Source: Moringa oleifera (taxonomy: Eukaryota > Streptophyta > Magnoliopsida > Brassicales > Moringaceae). From it: a stretch of 64,000 nt of DNA. Position 1 is the first letter of the stretch. The number at the start of each line of letters is the position of its first letter. The notes beneath the pieces are model-generated. The model was not told the DNA's origin. It saw nothing but the letters and a program-made list of their open reading frames with translations, and made no database searches. Position numbers and translations under genes: made by a program. Location of the stretch: assembly GCA_021397835.1 (NCBI GenBank), contig JAJFZO010000734.1, forward strand, positions 434,001-498,000, in the 5' to 3' direction. Shown here piece by piece: positions 43,731 through 56,785 of this stretch.

Positions 43731-46700
43731 CTAATGAATCAAGCTCATAAGTTGATAAGCCCCTGACTATACAAAATTAGACTGAATCCAACCGAATCAC
43801 CTTCTAAGCCAAGCTAGGGCATGAGAAATTGATCCCATCGTTTCTTATCCTTATTCACGATGAGAGTGAGAGAGGTGAAGCGAAGGTTGAGGAAGTCGCT
43901 TTTACAATGTATGAAAGTATCGACCAAAGCAAATATGCTATTTTGTTTGGCCAATCTCATACTCTACGTATTCAAGATTAATGAGAACGTGAGAGGAATA
44001 GTCTTGAACGATGGAAGGAAGGATCCCCCCTCACTCGACAAACTACCTGTACCAATCTATCCCGAAAACATCCAATCAATCCAGTGTGTGCTAATGACTT
44101 GCCATAGCAGGCAAGTAGAAGGTCTTGTGCACTAATTGAATGGCTAACCTTAACGTATGGCTCAACTCACGAAGAAGAAAAGAAGAATTAATTTCCTTGT
44201 GGGATTGGAATTGACTTTTTATTTGTGCTTTAAAGGTCAATCACAGTTTTATAATCTGTAATGGGATGTTCCTTTGATGTAATTTCTTAATTGTCTTGCC
44301 ATTCTTGACTTTAAGAAGGAATGGAGTAAAGGACTACCTTACTTTCCTCCAAAGAAAAAAAATACCAAAATCTTGATTGAGAAACCATTATAAATAGGTA
44401 CTCCCTTGTTGGAGATCCTTTACTAAACCTCTAAAAAGCCACCTCTTCTATGTTTTGCTTTTCTGTCCAAGGTTCTTTCGGAGTGAAATCAATTTTGCTA
44501 ATGTGAACAAAGTTTAGATGAAATCAGGATGTTTAGGGCTGTCATCACTTTTGCCACTATAGAATTGGGGGTTCATAACAACTTTGACAAATTTCTGCGA
44601 GAGCTAGCAGATCATCACTCCTCCCTGAAGCAAAGCAGGTTAACATTGAAAAGTTGTGTCAACTACCTAGGTTTGAAGAAAAAAATGAATTAAAAGATGA
44701 GTGCCACAGCAGTAGCTTTTAAGATGGTAGTCGAGGCTAGGATTTGCGAAGGATATATATGAGAGTAAGTGTAAGGAGAAAGAGCCTTCCCATTTGTTGT
44801 TTTTGACCTAGGTTTGAAAACCTATTCAGCTATCACATCCTAGATGGAGCTTTAAAAGAAGACCTATGAATTCCTTGGCTCTAAGCCATATGTACCACTG
44901 TATAATGGAGTATCCAGCTGCGTAATAACTTTCTCTTGTGCTATGGCCTATTTTTGAGTGCATTCATTGCTTTGAGAAATTGGTTGTGAGGAAGGAAGCA
45001 TTTGAGTTGGCATGTCAAGTTAAGGATGGTTCAGGTTTTCGATAGCTTTTCTATTCTCTATCATATGTTTAATAGATCTGAATCTTGTGTTTATGGGCAT
45101 GGATGGATCCTCCTGGCCCAACCCAACCCCCTCCCCAAAAAAAGCATTGATTACTTTTCACCTATCTATACAATGAATATCTATTCATATCATTCACATT
45201 AATAGTTGTATACAGATGGATAGCAATGACAGTTAAAAGCATTCCTTTCTTAGGCTAAGATGGTATCTTTCTTCCTTCTCGTATTTCTGTCCTTCCCACT
45301 ATAGTTGATGGAGAAGCATTGAGTAAGGTAAGGACTTGAGACAGTCTTAGCTATAATCTCTGTTCTTAGTGTCTTCCTTTGCACTGCATAGTTGTGCATT
45401 GAGGGAGCACCTATGGTGTTAGTCAAGGTATACGTTGGGCAGTTACAAGGCAATACCACTAAGGAAGCTGATTAAGGCATATGTTTTTGATGATCGATAA
45501 CGAGGGGATTGCTAATGATAAAATGTACGAAAAAGGGCAAAATACCTTATTTTCCTTAACCCTTTGGAACCCATACGTCTCTTTTAGGCATGATAAGGCT
45601 TGCTCCGTTCTTAAGGCTTGGGGCGAAGTCTTCGACTCCAACCGATGCTAAAAGAATTGATTTAAAAAGCCGATGTTAATGTAAAGCACTCCCCAGCAAG
45701 AAAATAAGACAAACACAAAGGCTAACAAATTAAGCAATCTACCATTCTTTTGTGTTGAAGAAACACAGGAAGCAGAGGCATCATTCAAGTGCATTGGATA
45801 GCAAGAATTCCAAATGAGGGATAAAAAGTGTAGCTTTATCTTTCGTTTGAGATCGGGTGACCTCCCTTATTCATACTCCGTACAAGCAGTAGGATTGGAC
45901 TAAAAAGGTATTGAAGGCTAAGTATACTGTTTAGTTTCATAGCTCCGTTTCTATATTATCCGTATCATTGAAAACTTGTGATTTAGGTCAAGTCAACTGG
46001 TTTTTTTTAGCAGTTAGTCGAGTGAGAAGTAGGATAAAAATCCCAGTCAGAATCAAAGAATTTCTCACTTGGCACTGATACTTTATTTTTTGGATCACAT
46101 TCAACCCGGAACATGGTACGCAGAGGTTAAGCTTTTCTCAGGTTTTTTTTTACAGGCAGAGTTAGTTAAAGTGGTGCAACTCCTAAGTACCATTTGTCTC
46201 CAAGCCTGTCTCCCACCTTCCATTATGCTTTTGATTCCATGTCTTAATTGACCTGCTATTTCTAAATGCTTTGGCCCAGGAGGCGCTATGGACAAACTTT
46301 CTTACAAGTAAAGTTAGTTATAAAAGGTACAGATAGTCTCCTTTATCTAGTGAGCAGAAGCATTAATCATAAAAAGAGCTCATTAGTTAAGCTATTCAGT
46401 GATGTGTGCTTGTCGCCTTTTCACCATGGTTGGTTGACTTTAACATTCTAGTTTACTCTTCTGCCTTTACTTGAAGTGGTAGTTTAGTGTCCTTTAAAGA
46501 AATAAGGTCACGCAAATTAACCATTAAATAGCCATCAGTCAATCGGGCAGTTTAAGTAGTCTCTAAGAAGAAGAGTAGGTCATCATCATTATCTTGGCAT
46601 CCCTATGGAACGGAATCGGATTAGAGAGGCTACTGCTAGTTTTGGTGATGGAGCCAATAAAGTTGAGATTGAATTTCTCACAATGCAGTTGGGTTTTTAC

Positions 46701-49700
46701 CATCTTTCAACTCATTTAACATCCTTTTCATTTGATATGTTCCCACAAGCCTACCTTGGTAATCACTTTCAATTAAATTCAATTGACTTCAAAGGACGAA
46801 GGATTCCTAGCAGAGAATAGTAACGTAAGAACTGACTGAAAGACGCAGACTCGTCTCAGTGGTCACAATGCTCGTCGTGTCCCAGCTACTTTTAGTAATA
46901 CAGTAAAAGTCAGACTTACGGACAGAGTGGGCTTTTCCCCAATTCCTTGATATTTTAACCATAAAAATGGTCAAAAATAAGGTAAAGGCATAATACAAAA
47001 CTTCAAGGGCTGAAGGCTAAATGTTCGCCTTTGACTGGACTATTGAAGAAAAAAGAGGGATCCAGGTCATCAATTACTTTCCAAATGGGATCAGGTTACG
47101 CTTCACTAAGGGGCCACCTTAGAAGCCTAGCTACAAAACTGCAAAGAAGGATGAAGGGTTGGAAATCATTGGATAGCAAGACTTAAAAGCACATTTGGTC
47201 ACTTTCAGCTTCCGATCGCGGAGTCAAGCACTGGCAACTGGATCCTCGTACTAGCGAAATCAGACACATGTCCAGAGTAGCTTTGCCTATGGCTCGCATT
47301 CCCATAAGGATGAAAAAGTACACACACTGACCAGTATGTACTTTCAAGTGGAGGAAAAGGCTGTTTAAGTTACTATTTATGTGCTTAACTCACTAGGAGA
47401 AGAAGTAAGGATCACACTCCCTACTAGACTTGTCTAAAAGATGAAAAGATGGATGAGCCACTCTCTTTATCTGACTAAGCTTAGCCTTTACTTGGGCACC
47501 TTATTTGCTGTGCCCCTTGCTTCAGTGCCAGCGTGTATAAAGTAGTATACCTTGTCTCTTTTTAGCTTTCTATGGTGTGGCTTATATAACTCTTAATAGT
47601 TGTTATCTCATTCTCTTTCTTTATTCATTATCCTTAAGGAATTGGATATAGAACTGCTAGGAGTAGGAGCATTCGTTAACAGAGATGGATTGGCTTCAAT
47701 TGACCTTCTTACTATAGGAATGCTTGAAAAAGCTTTGATTCCAATAAGCTCGTGACTACTCTTAGAGGTAGCTAGGAATAAAAGGAATAAGTGCTCAAAG
47801 CTAGGATTAGTTGTTATTGGACTTCTTTCCTTGGCGAGAAGGGGTTAGCAGGGAAAGCAACCTTATTGATTAAAGTAAAGGACCAGGGTATACCGCTTTT
47901 ATTTTGTTTTATAGGAATACCTGCTTTTCAATATGGTTATCAATGACTAAAGTCTCTTCCCATGGTCTAGGCTAAGCCTAAAAGAAGAAAATGAGAGTTA
48001 GATCCGTGAGTGAAGAGATATTATCTCACAGTTGAAAGAAAAGAGGTCACTTATTTAAGTTAAGTAATCATAGAGACCAAGAAGAGTTTGCAGCAAAAAT
48101 TCTCTCTCTATAGGCCTCTTATAGGTAAAGCCAAAAAGAGTAATGAAAGAAGAGGAGTTCAAACTTGTCTCAAGGCCTAATAGGTTTATTCCTACTACCT
48201 TACTTACTTATCTGGGTGAGGTTGAGCTGAAGAAGCTACGACAGAACAAGCTCTTATACAATCAGTAGCTATCGAACCCCCATCTATTAGAAAAAGGACT
48301 ACAGGTAGTGGTTCGTCTAATGTTATTTGTAGTGGTCAATAGGAAGAAGACTAGCACTGGCTTTCAAGAATGAACCAGGTCTTGGATTTGGCATTAGTTA
48401 GGCATGGCATTAGATTAGGAAGGCACCAAAGCTAAGCCCTAAAATTTTCGTGCTTCACTATTGCTATTTGGGTTTAGGAAGAGAAAAGCACTGCTTAGCT
48501 TACATTAGCTTAGATCCTTTTTGAGATGAAATGCAAAAAAGTCCTAATCAAAGGTGAAAGTCTTCATCCAAGCAAAGTGGGAATACCTAGGAAGATCTGA
48601 CCAACAATCGAGTCCATACCTGGCTCTAGGCTTTCAAGAAGAAAGCCCAAGCTTAAGGGCCCATCTCTGTCATATCGTCAAGCCAAAGAAGAAAGAAAGC
48701 CTAGCCCTTAAAGCAATCCCGCTTCACCTTCACATCCTTTTGTACTTAATTCTTAATCTGCTCTAAAGGTAGCCAGCGATTCAAGCTCTTCTGCAGTGAA
48801 ATCACTCTCAAGTAATTCAATGGTTCAACTTATGTTCAAATGGTGTCTGAGGTATGTTTCTTATCTGTTATTCATGAATTTGTTTCAGGTTTTCAAGCAT
48901 ACTCGATCTTTTCTCTTTTAGTTACTACTTTGGGGAAAGCAGTTTCATTAGAGAAGGTGGTATCTTTTAGTTGATCACTTAAGCTTTTAGCTTAAAGGAT
49001 TGATCTTTGCTTGAACTTAGCCAGAGTAAGGCCAACTTAAATAAAGATAACTGAGGGCAAAGCCTTTATATGAAACCATTTCTTTCTCTTTGGGAAGCAT
49101 AGCCCACGTTCATAATAAAGGATTGAGACTTTCCTTCTGATCCTAGTTCTTGGCAATGGGAAGAGTCTCTATAACCTATAGGGCAATGAGCAATAGAGGA
49201 AATTCACTTAGAACCGTTAGGCTCATTAAACGTAGATAGAATTAATGTAGTATGGCTGAAGAATGGCTTTTGAGAAATGCTAGAAGTAAAAATTATTCTA
49301 GCGCTTCAGCAGGCTTTTTCTTAATATATTAAAACTCATCTTGTATAACCAAGTGGAAAAGCAACGAAGTAGAATTTCTGATATGGTATATAAAGAGAAA
49401 TTTGACTTATTCAAAGAGGGGGTTTGACTCCCATAACCCCGATGTGGAGAAGCGAAGCCCTTTGGGGTGAAAGAGATAAAGAAAGGATAATAAGCATGCT
49501 ATGTGTGGTGAAGAGCCTTTCCCTTTTTAAGCAAATGTGAAAGGCATTTATCCTCCTTTCTAATTGATAAATACACGAAGTTAAGGACCAGAAAAAGATA
49601 ATTATGTACCATACCTTATCTGGAGACGAGAGATGAGCTCTAAAGAGAATCTATTGGAAGGCATAAAGAGAAAGCAGGAAAGCAAAGAAATGGACATGAC

Positions 49701-52700
49701 TGAAAACAGCAAGGGCCATACTCTAATGATAAGGAGTGAAAAACAAGAAATAGATCTACTAGAGAAACAAATGGTGGAAGCTACGTACAGAGATAAAGTG
49801 GTGGGGAGCTCCTCAAAGAAGCAAGGGTTTTACTAAAAAAACAAAACAGATTTTGTTTGCTTTGTTCCCTCGAGACATCTACTCAACGAAGAAGCCCATT
49901 TGATAGGTAAAGCCAATACAAAAATAGATATTGCTAGCCTTATTGTAAAGAGTGGATTCTTTGATCCTCCACCGAGTTTTGAGCTTACTAAAAGGAGGGT
50001 AAAAGTCATAGGATGTGTAGTAGTAGCATGAAAAAGCATGCCCAATCCAAGTAGTTCTTGCGTCTCATGGAAGAAGGGAAAACAATCGAGTAAACAGTGG
50101 TCTTTCCCTAGATGGGAATAGGTTACATCTCTAGATGGTCACATTTTCTATGAGAAAGTTTACTAGCCAGTTAAACAATCATCCTCATGGGGCATGTTTC
50201 CTTCTTTTAAATTGGTTCTTTCCATAAAGTAGCGCTGGTAACTGCATCCTTGTCGACTCGCTATAAGATTTACTAGCCAATGTACTGTACTCGCCTCTGC
50301 ATAAAGAGATTAAATAACCTATTTTACTTTCACATGCCTTAAGAGACTAGCCAATAGGTTGAGAGATCTAAAAGATGCCTCTTAAAGAACCTAAGGGCCT
50401 GGCAAGAACATTTTCTTTTCACTCTTAACCCTGACATATAATAAGCATAAAGAAATTGATTTAGTTTGTCCGTAGGTAAATCTTAACTGGTTTCTTTCCT
50501 TTTGAACTCTTAAATGAATTAAAGTAATTAATAAGACTATGACTGAAAGCTACTCTTTATGGACTTCTTTTCACTCTTATCCCTAACACCAATATTTTAA
50601 TATCACAAAGGACACCATTACGTTTCTCTGTAGGTCAAGATTAAATTATTTTTTGTACACTTACACCTCCTTAGCCTGGTAATAAAGGTAATAAGACCAG
50701 GCTTGTAGGGTTTCTTTGCCTGACTTGTAAGTTGCACCTTTGAATTCTATCCGTAGGTCTAAATCCACCTCAAAGAAAAAGAACGGCATTTACAGAAGAA
50801 CAACTCTGATACTTATGTATTCTGGAATCTGGGTAAAGTTAGCCATTATAATCGATTCCTTAAGCCGAGAATAAGAAGACCTAAACTTTATTGGCATAAA
50901 ATCAGAATGAAAATGATTTGAATCTCTAGTACCAATGTACGACAGAAAAAAAGGGCATGCCTTATTTCAATATAAGAAAACCTTCTTTTGTAATCGATTG
51001 ATTGGGTCCCTAAAAGATAGATAAGTGTTCGGGATTTCATTGACTTCCTCTGATAGCGTGACAAACGAGTCAATCAATGAAATTTAAGTGCCTTTTAAAT
51101 ATATTTTCCTTGATCAACCTTAAGATAAGAACAAAGAAAAACAACTGGTCAATATATATCGATTGGACAATGAGCGAAATTCGCATTTCTAAACAATTCA
51201 ATTAATGAAATGGAAAAGATTCCATGAAGCTCAACTTTAACTGAGAAGGTTTCAAAACTAGTTGTTTAAACCTGAAATTCTTAGGTCATGATGAAGAGTT
51301 GATTCAATAATAGTTTCTTCCTCCAAACATAAAGCCAAAATCCAAGTAGGCCGCCTAAAAGGATGTTGCCAGTTTATTACTATTTTCTTACCTTTAAGTT
51401 GCCCAAAATTTTTAGAGTTAATCCAATATAAAAAGGGAATAAGCGCTATTAAACTAAGTTATCTACCCAAACTAACCTAAATGTTTTTCCCTTGCACAAT
51501 CCCCCAACATCATGCCTATAGGAATGATAGCTATTGTCATGATATATGGATCAGCCTTGCTTTTTTCGATAACCTTTCTTGCTGAGCTAACCACAAAAAA
51601 ATTAGAACTTCTTAAGGAGCCAAAAACTCCCCTATTTCATTATAGATTATGGTGGTTGTCGTAACCTACCTCCTTGTTTGTCATAACCTAACTCCTATTT
51701 ATCAAGTCTGGGATCGATTTCAACTCGGAGATTGCCTAGTCTTTCTCGCCTTTCTTTACTATGCCTTTCATCGTGAACCACTAAATTGATTCCTCTTGTT
51801 GGCAAAGATAAATCTAGCATTTTGGTTTTCTCAAGTCCTAGCAACTTCTTTGTCAAGCAAGAATTCTTCCTTTAGTTGATCAATTTCTTTAAGGAATCTA
51901 CTATGGAAAGCTTTTATATAAGATCGATACCGACTAAGCATGTTGACTATCATCAAGCATACCACCTTACCAAAAGGCATTCTCTTTATTTGAAAGCTTA
52001 CCATCGGCACTAACTATGCAAGGAAAGGAAAGTCATTATTTAAGCCATGCTACCATTCATTCCCAGTTGACAAGAGATAAGACAAAGTCTATCTTTTCCT
52101 TGATTCCCTTTTACCCCTCTACGCAGTTTACTTTGCCTTTTTTTCTTTTTTGGCCACAGTTAAGCAAGAGAAAAGCTATTCTTATTTTTCAAGTGAATGG
52201 AGTGATTCTTCCCCTGAGGGTGACATCACCAACTAGATCCTCATCTCTTGAGCCTGCTCTAGGAGCTAGTTTAATGGCACCAACATCTCATCTAGTCTAG
52301 ATCGATTCCTTGAGAGCTTCTTCTCTAGCAGATGATTTGGCCCATTTTATATTTTCTGATTCTCTTTCCTAGTAATAAGGTAAGGCCTTTCCTTATCACG
52401 ACCACCTTCCTTTATTCAAAATGAATTCATCACAAAAGAAAGTGCTAGTGAACCCCACCAGTTCCATTTCAATTCTCTGAGACAGAGCAGAATATTGCCA
52501 TCAAGCTGCCCTTTTAGAGCTAGGGCGAGACCAATGCTATCAAGGAGAAGGAATAATAGCCTTTATGCCTTGAGCCTTGAGCCTTAAGCCTTGAGCCTTG
52601 AGCTAAATCATTGACCTTGCGCCTGGTTTGATTGGGACATTGCCGCATTTTATCTCAAAAAGGATGTAACTCTTTCTTTTTGGCTTAGCCAAACTACTTG

Positions 52701-54394
52701 GCACAATTCACTCTTTCTTTATCACAAGCAAATAGCCAAAAGAGCTGATGAAAGAGCACCTTTTTCTTTTATTCTTGAAAACATCTATGGAGCAGTTATT
52801 ATAGAAAGACTAGCATCTTTAACACAAAAAAAAAAAAAAAGCAAAGATCTCTCTTTTGGTTTGGTGGCCTCTTTCCTTTAGAAAAGAGAAAGTAAAATCA
52901 GAATCTGACTCTTGGATATGAGATCTTGCTTAAAAAAATTTTCATTGAGCTGGGTAAGTCTCAAAAAGCACTCCACCGGCATGCATCCCTTGTTTAATTG
53001 ACACTCAGCCCTTCCCTCTTTACTCCAAGAGCTAAAACAACCTCTATTTCTTTAATAGTATTAGGCCTTTTTCTAATCCTACTACCCTTTTCCCAAGAGA
53101 TGAAGAAAAAGCTACCAACTTCGCTTACTTTGACTATACTATTCTTCCCATTTTCAAAGAAGAAGCAGCCCCATTGACAACAATAGATTTAATAGTTGGG
53201 GATCTTGCTAACAATAAAACTCCTAACCTTAAATCATATAACCAATGATGAGATCTTCTCATCCCTTCTAGCCATTAAAGGCATGGAAATTACGGCTTCT
53301 TCTTTGGATTCATTTAAAAGAGCATTTCCCTCATCTAATGCCATGCCCTAAGTGTCAATCTCCTAATGCCTATACTCCAATAGCTAAATCGATGGCATCA
53401 CTTTTTTTTTCCCCCTCAAGCCTTCAATATTAGAATTCTACCTTTCAAATTCTTCATTTAAAATAGTGAATCCAGTGAAAGTCGATGACTAAGAAGAAGG
53501 TACAAAAGCCAGGCCAATACCCAGTCAGATAAAGCTAGCCACTTCGCTTAATGTACCTTCCGTAGATCAGTCTTTCTTTCCTTCCTTTTTTACTATAAGG
53601 TTGACTCCTTCAGATATGGTCAAATTCTCATTCTAAGGTTTCATCCTTTAAGCATTCACCAGACCACCTACAACCGTTTCATGATCGTATTAAGACGGGA
53701 ACCTGGTCATGATCTTTCTCCAAGTATGAAAGCAGTAGGTCCATGTGTAAAAGGTGTCCCCTTTAATACACCTTTGGTACTACTCCTTGTGGAAAATATT
53801 TCACCAGCTGATCATGCTAATATCTTTCTTCATCAAACTCATCTATGACTTTGACATTTGACTCATCATGCACTAAAGGTTTCTTTAACCATCTTACTTT
53901 CACTGTCCCATCCGAACTTGGAGCATCTGCTGCTCCTTTAATTTACTACTAGTAGAAATTAAAAGACAGAGCTAGTTTACATTTTCTTAAAAGTCTTTTT
54001 TGACTCAAATGAAGATCAAAGGCTTAGTTGGCTTAAGTTGTTGTCTCAGCACATGTCAATCCTTGTGTCCCCAACGAGTAGGTTCAGGCACTTTATGTTG
54101 CTACTTGCCTTTATCTTATAGTCTTGCAATCAAACTTGTTTACTCTATATTATTGATAAATCAATATTTTCCCTAAACCATTGGCTTTCGTACGCCTCAA
54201 AACTTTTAACATTGTTCTGTCTCCAAACAGAGACCTCGTAGGCCTTATTCTAAAGATAAAATTAACGATGAGCCAACTATTACGACTACATGTGCATCTA
54301 GTGCAGTGCCTTGCAAGCAAGCTACCTTGACCATCTTCCAAAGTTCTAAATAATTTACTGATCAAAGGTTATAGGGGTGGATTACTTTACATTC
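43731..54394. repeat. Large direct repeat, block 2 (mitochondrial-like DNA, no CACTA)
   Basis: This is the second copy of the block at 31989-43613, about 1 kb shorter because of deletions (several between 46700 and 47600 compared with 35000-36500) and the single copy of the 336-bp unit. Its start (CTAATGAATCAAGCTCATAA) aligns with the first bases after the CACTA terminus in block 1 (CTAATGGATGCAAGCTCATA), so it preserves the uninterrupted target. Shared frames include 43860-44135 (NVRGIVLNDGRKDPPSLDKL) and 49633 onward. A copy of the MIYGSALLFS stretch lies near 51540. No complete gene is recognised. Confidence 0.65.
52566..52606. repeat. Heptamer array (GCCTTGA)n
   Basis: GCCTTGA is repeated five to six times with one variant (GCCTTAA). 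Block 1 has only about two units at the matching place (near 41778-41795), so the array expanded or contracted after the blocks separated. Confidence 0.8.
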
Positions 54395-54488
54395 AGCCAC
54401 GCCACAGTGACCTTCAAAGCGATCTTATTTGACTTACGGGACGAAATCTAGTAGTTGCTGACTTTGAATAACCAGCCTAGCAATAAGT
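54395..54488. other. Interval between block 2 and ccmFn 3' end
   Basis: This is a short non-coding stretch in the same mitochondrial-like DNA; nothing else is recognised. Confidence 0.4.
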
Positions 54489-56051
54489 TTAATTTTTTCA
54501 TAACATAACAGGGTGGGATTTCATGCAAGCAACGTGACGTAGGTGTACAAGAGTACTTCGTGTCACAACCATCACCTTTTTATAGGTTTTAGGGACCGAT
54601 GCCTGCTGCTTCATCTGGGAGAAAAGAATCATAGATATGTTGGTCATTAGAAGAAAGAATGTCATAAAAAGATTCCTTGTGTATCATCTGTTGCAAAACT
54701 TTCGAACGAGAGCTAGCAATCCGGACCATATCGAGAAGGTTCCTAAGACACATGGAAAAGTCACAATATCAGGAAACTGAAGTGCAAGAATGAAATGGGG
54801 TAGAATTACTGAATGAATACAAGCTGTAGCTACTACCCAACGCATAAAAAAACATTTTTCATGGGATTCAAAAACCACCAGCCACCCCGACATAATTCAT
54901 GATGAGCCTACCAAATTCCTAGTAAGATGCCTATGGTTAAAAACCACCACTATATTCGTGCTCGTTGTCCAACAAAAAGGCAAAGCAGTAGCATTTTTCT
55001 TTCCATTATGAATGACATGCTTCACCTACTCCCTCCATGTGTCTAGTAGAGCTCCTTTCCAAGGCAAAAGAAGGCGAAAAAGCAACGCTGAAGCAGTATG
55101 AGCGGGCTTTTATTGTTATATAACAATAGAGTAAGGTAAGGGTTAAAAGCTTGCTTGTTACATGGGATCAGATGTATCTAGCAAAGCAGAGCAGTGTTCC
55201 TTTCCTTTTAACAGCATCGTTCCATAATGGCGACAAATGCCATACTCCCATTCATCATTTTTGATTTATATAAGCCAAAACCCATACCAGTGGTGACATC
55301 CCTGGCATAAATGTAATGAAGGTGTATGGTTGATATAGGATCCTGTAAAACAGGAGTTGATTCTGTAACTAGTTTGGTACAAGCGAAGAAATATAAAACA
55401 AAAAGATTGGAACTCGCTAATAGGAAATGAGAGAGAAAAAAAAAAGCAATGCCAAGAGCTTCATCAATTCACTATTCATCGATAGAGAAGCTCTCTCTTT
55501 ATCATCTCATGGCAGATGCAACAATGGATAAGTCTTCTTTTTTTTTTTTTTTCGCGAACCACAAAAGCATCTAGTGTCTAGATAAACAAAGCTCATTTTC
55601 CTTTAAGGGTAAAGTGACACATAAAAAAAGGGCTAGTCCATCAAAAGTTCAGTTCTTTCATGAATAAAGTTCAAAATCAATAATGGTTTATAGAACGAAG
55701 GGAGTGTATAACTGCGGTGCAACCCCACTTTTTTACTCACAACTTATGAGAGCGAGAGAATGGAATTCTTCACAAAGTTTGAGAAAAAAAATAGAAAAAA
55801 AAATTCTCTATAGCCTCCTTGTTTTAAGACATTATGCCTTTAGGGTCGACCCCAATAGCAAAGAAAAAATTCATAAAAATTTAGGATCTGACCCCAGAAT
55901 AAAATACTACCCTTATGATTGGACCATGTCCCTGAGATTTAATAAAAGAAAGATGCATTAGCGATTAATAAGTTGTAATTGGATAAGTTATTAGGAATAT
56001 TTTCGAAAAAAAAAAAGCCAAGGAAAAACAAAAAGAATGCACCACTTAGCG
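54489..56051 (-). pseudogene. ccmFn: Mitochondrial ccmFn pseudogene in the nucleus (5' truncated)
   Basis: ccmFn encodes an inner-membrane subunit of the haem lyase that attaches haem to cytochrome c in plant mitochondria. Reading the reverse strand from 56051, segments match the family in order: [39 protein letters not shown]; a KKWGCTAVIHSLRSI stretch; NXTFDGLALF; YPLLHLPXDDKERASLSMNS; VLQDPISTIHLHYIYARDVT then TGMGFGLYKSKMMNGSMAF; FFMRWVVATACIHSVILP; IVTFPCVLGTFSIWSGLLAL; SFATDDTQGIFL; and a last stretch ending CMKSHPVML-stop-KN-stop, with the stop at 54489. The first roughly 35 residues are missing. The conserved tryptophan-rich haem-handling motif (GGWWFRDPVENASF in the family) has become SGWLVVFESHEKCFF. 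Frameshifts and stops are frequent. The plus-strand frame at 55683-55961 is antisense to it. Confidence 0.9.
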
Positions 56052-56710
56052 TGTAACCTTATCACCCTTACCCCTCTGCTAGTTATGCCATTACCAATTG
56101 CGACCTCAGACTGATTGCCCCTCATCTAATAAGAATGATTATCCTTATGACTAAAGAAAGACCAACTTACTTTTCAAGCGCTAGTTTCATGATCTTGACC
56201 AGTAACTTGTTAGGAGTGGGGGCATCCAAGCTTGCCCAATATATGAAAGGGGCTTTGAGGTAGAACATTTTCTAGGGGATATATAGTTTCTAGGTTGGAT
56301 TTTTTAGATTAAATAGGACTAGTTGGGTGATAAAGGTGGTGAAATCTAACCTTTGAATCGATGTTTGGCAGGATGGCTCGCTTGAGTGTTAAAACCAAGT
56401 GGTGGTTCTTTCTTTTTCCTTAGCTTATTGAACCAATGTATGCCTATTCTCCTTTGATTACTCCTAATAGAGAAAGCTTAAATTTGTCGATGAGGATTGG
56501 GAGAAAGTTGGGGATGGACATAGATCCTTTCGCTTACCCGAAGTATTGAAAATAAAGTAATGGTTTTTTATTTGTTTGTTATTTTTCGATTAATAGAAGC
56601 AATCTTCACCGGCATAAGGATCATCTTATAGTAACCTTTAGTATGATAGAACTCGACAATGAGTTTACAAAGGATTCAAGTAATATGAGAAGGGCTAATC
56701 ACCATATTGC
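56052..56710. other. Mitochondrial-like non-coding interval
   Basis: There is no gene here. The sequence lies upstream of the truncated ccmFn and shows the same texture as the large blocks. It contains ATATGAAAGGGGCTTTGAGG and other stretches that I cannot assign. Confidence 0.4.
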
Positions 56711-56785
56711 CACTACTACAAATAAGAGATTTAATGATAGTTAAAAAAGGACTTTAATGATAATAAAGAGGGGTGGGTTTTAACA
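56711..56785 (+). mobile_element. Terminus-like sequence abutting the MULE gene
   Basis: CACTACTACAAATAAGAGAT, then TTTAATGATAGTTAAAAAAG and GACTTTAATGATAATA, matches the terminus at 20091 (CACTACAAGAAATAAAAGCT, TTTAATGAGAGTTAAAAATG) over about 50 bp with few gaps. It directly precedes the truncated C-terminus of the MULE transposase. It could be that element's own end or the end of another element inserted there. Confidence 0.55.

Noticed and set aside
55683..55961. 92-codon plus-strand open frame
   Set aside because: The opposite strand is clear ccmFn sequence in order; the plus frame is its antisense shadow.
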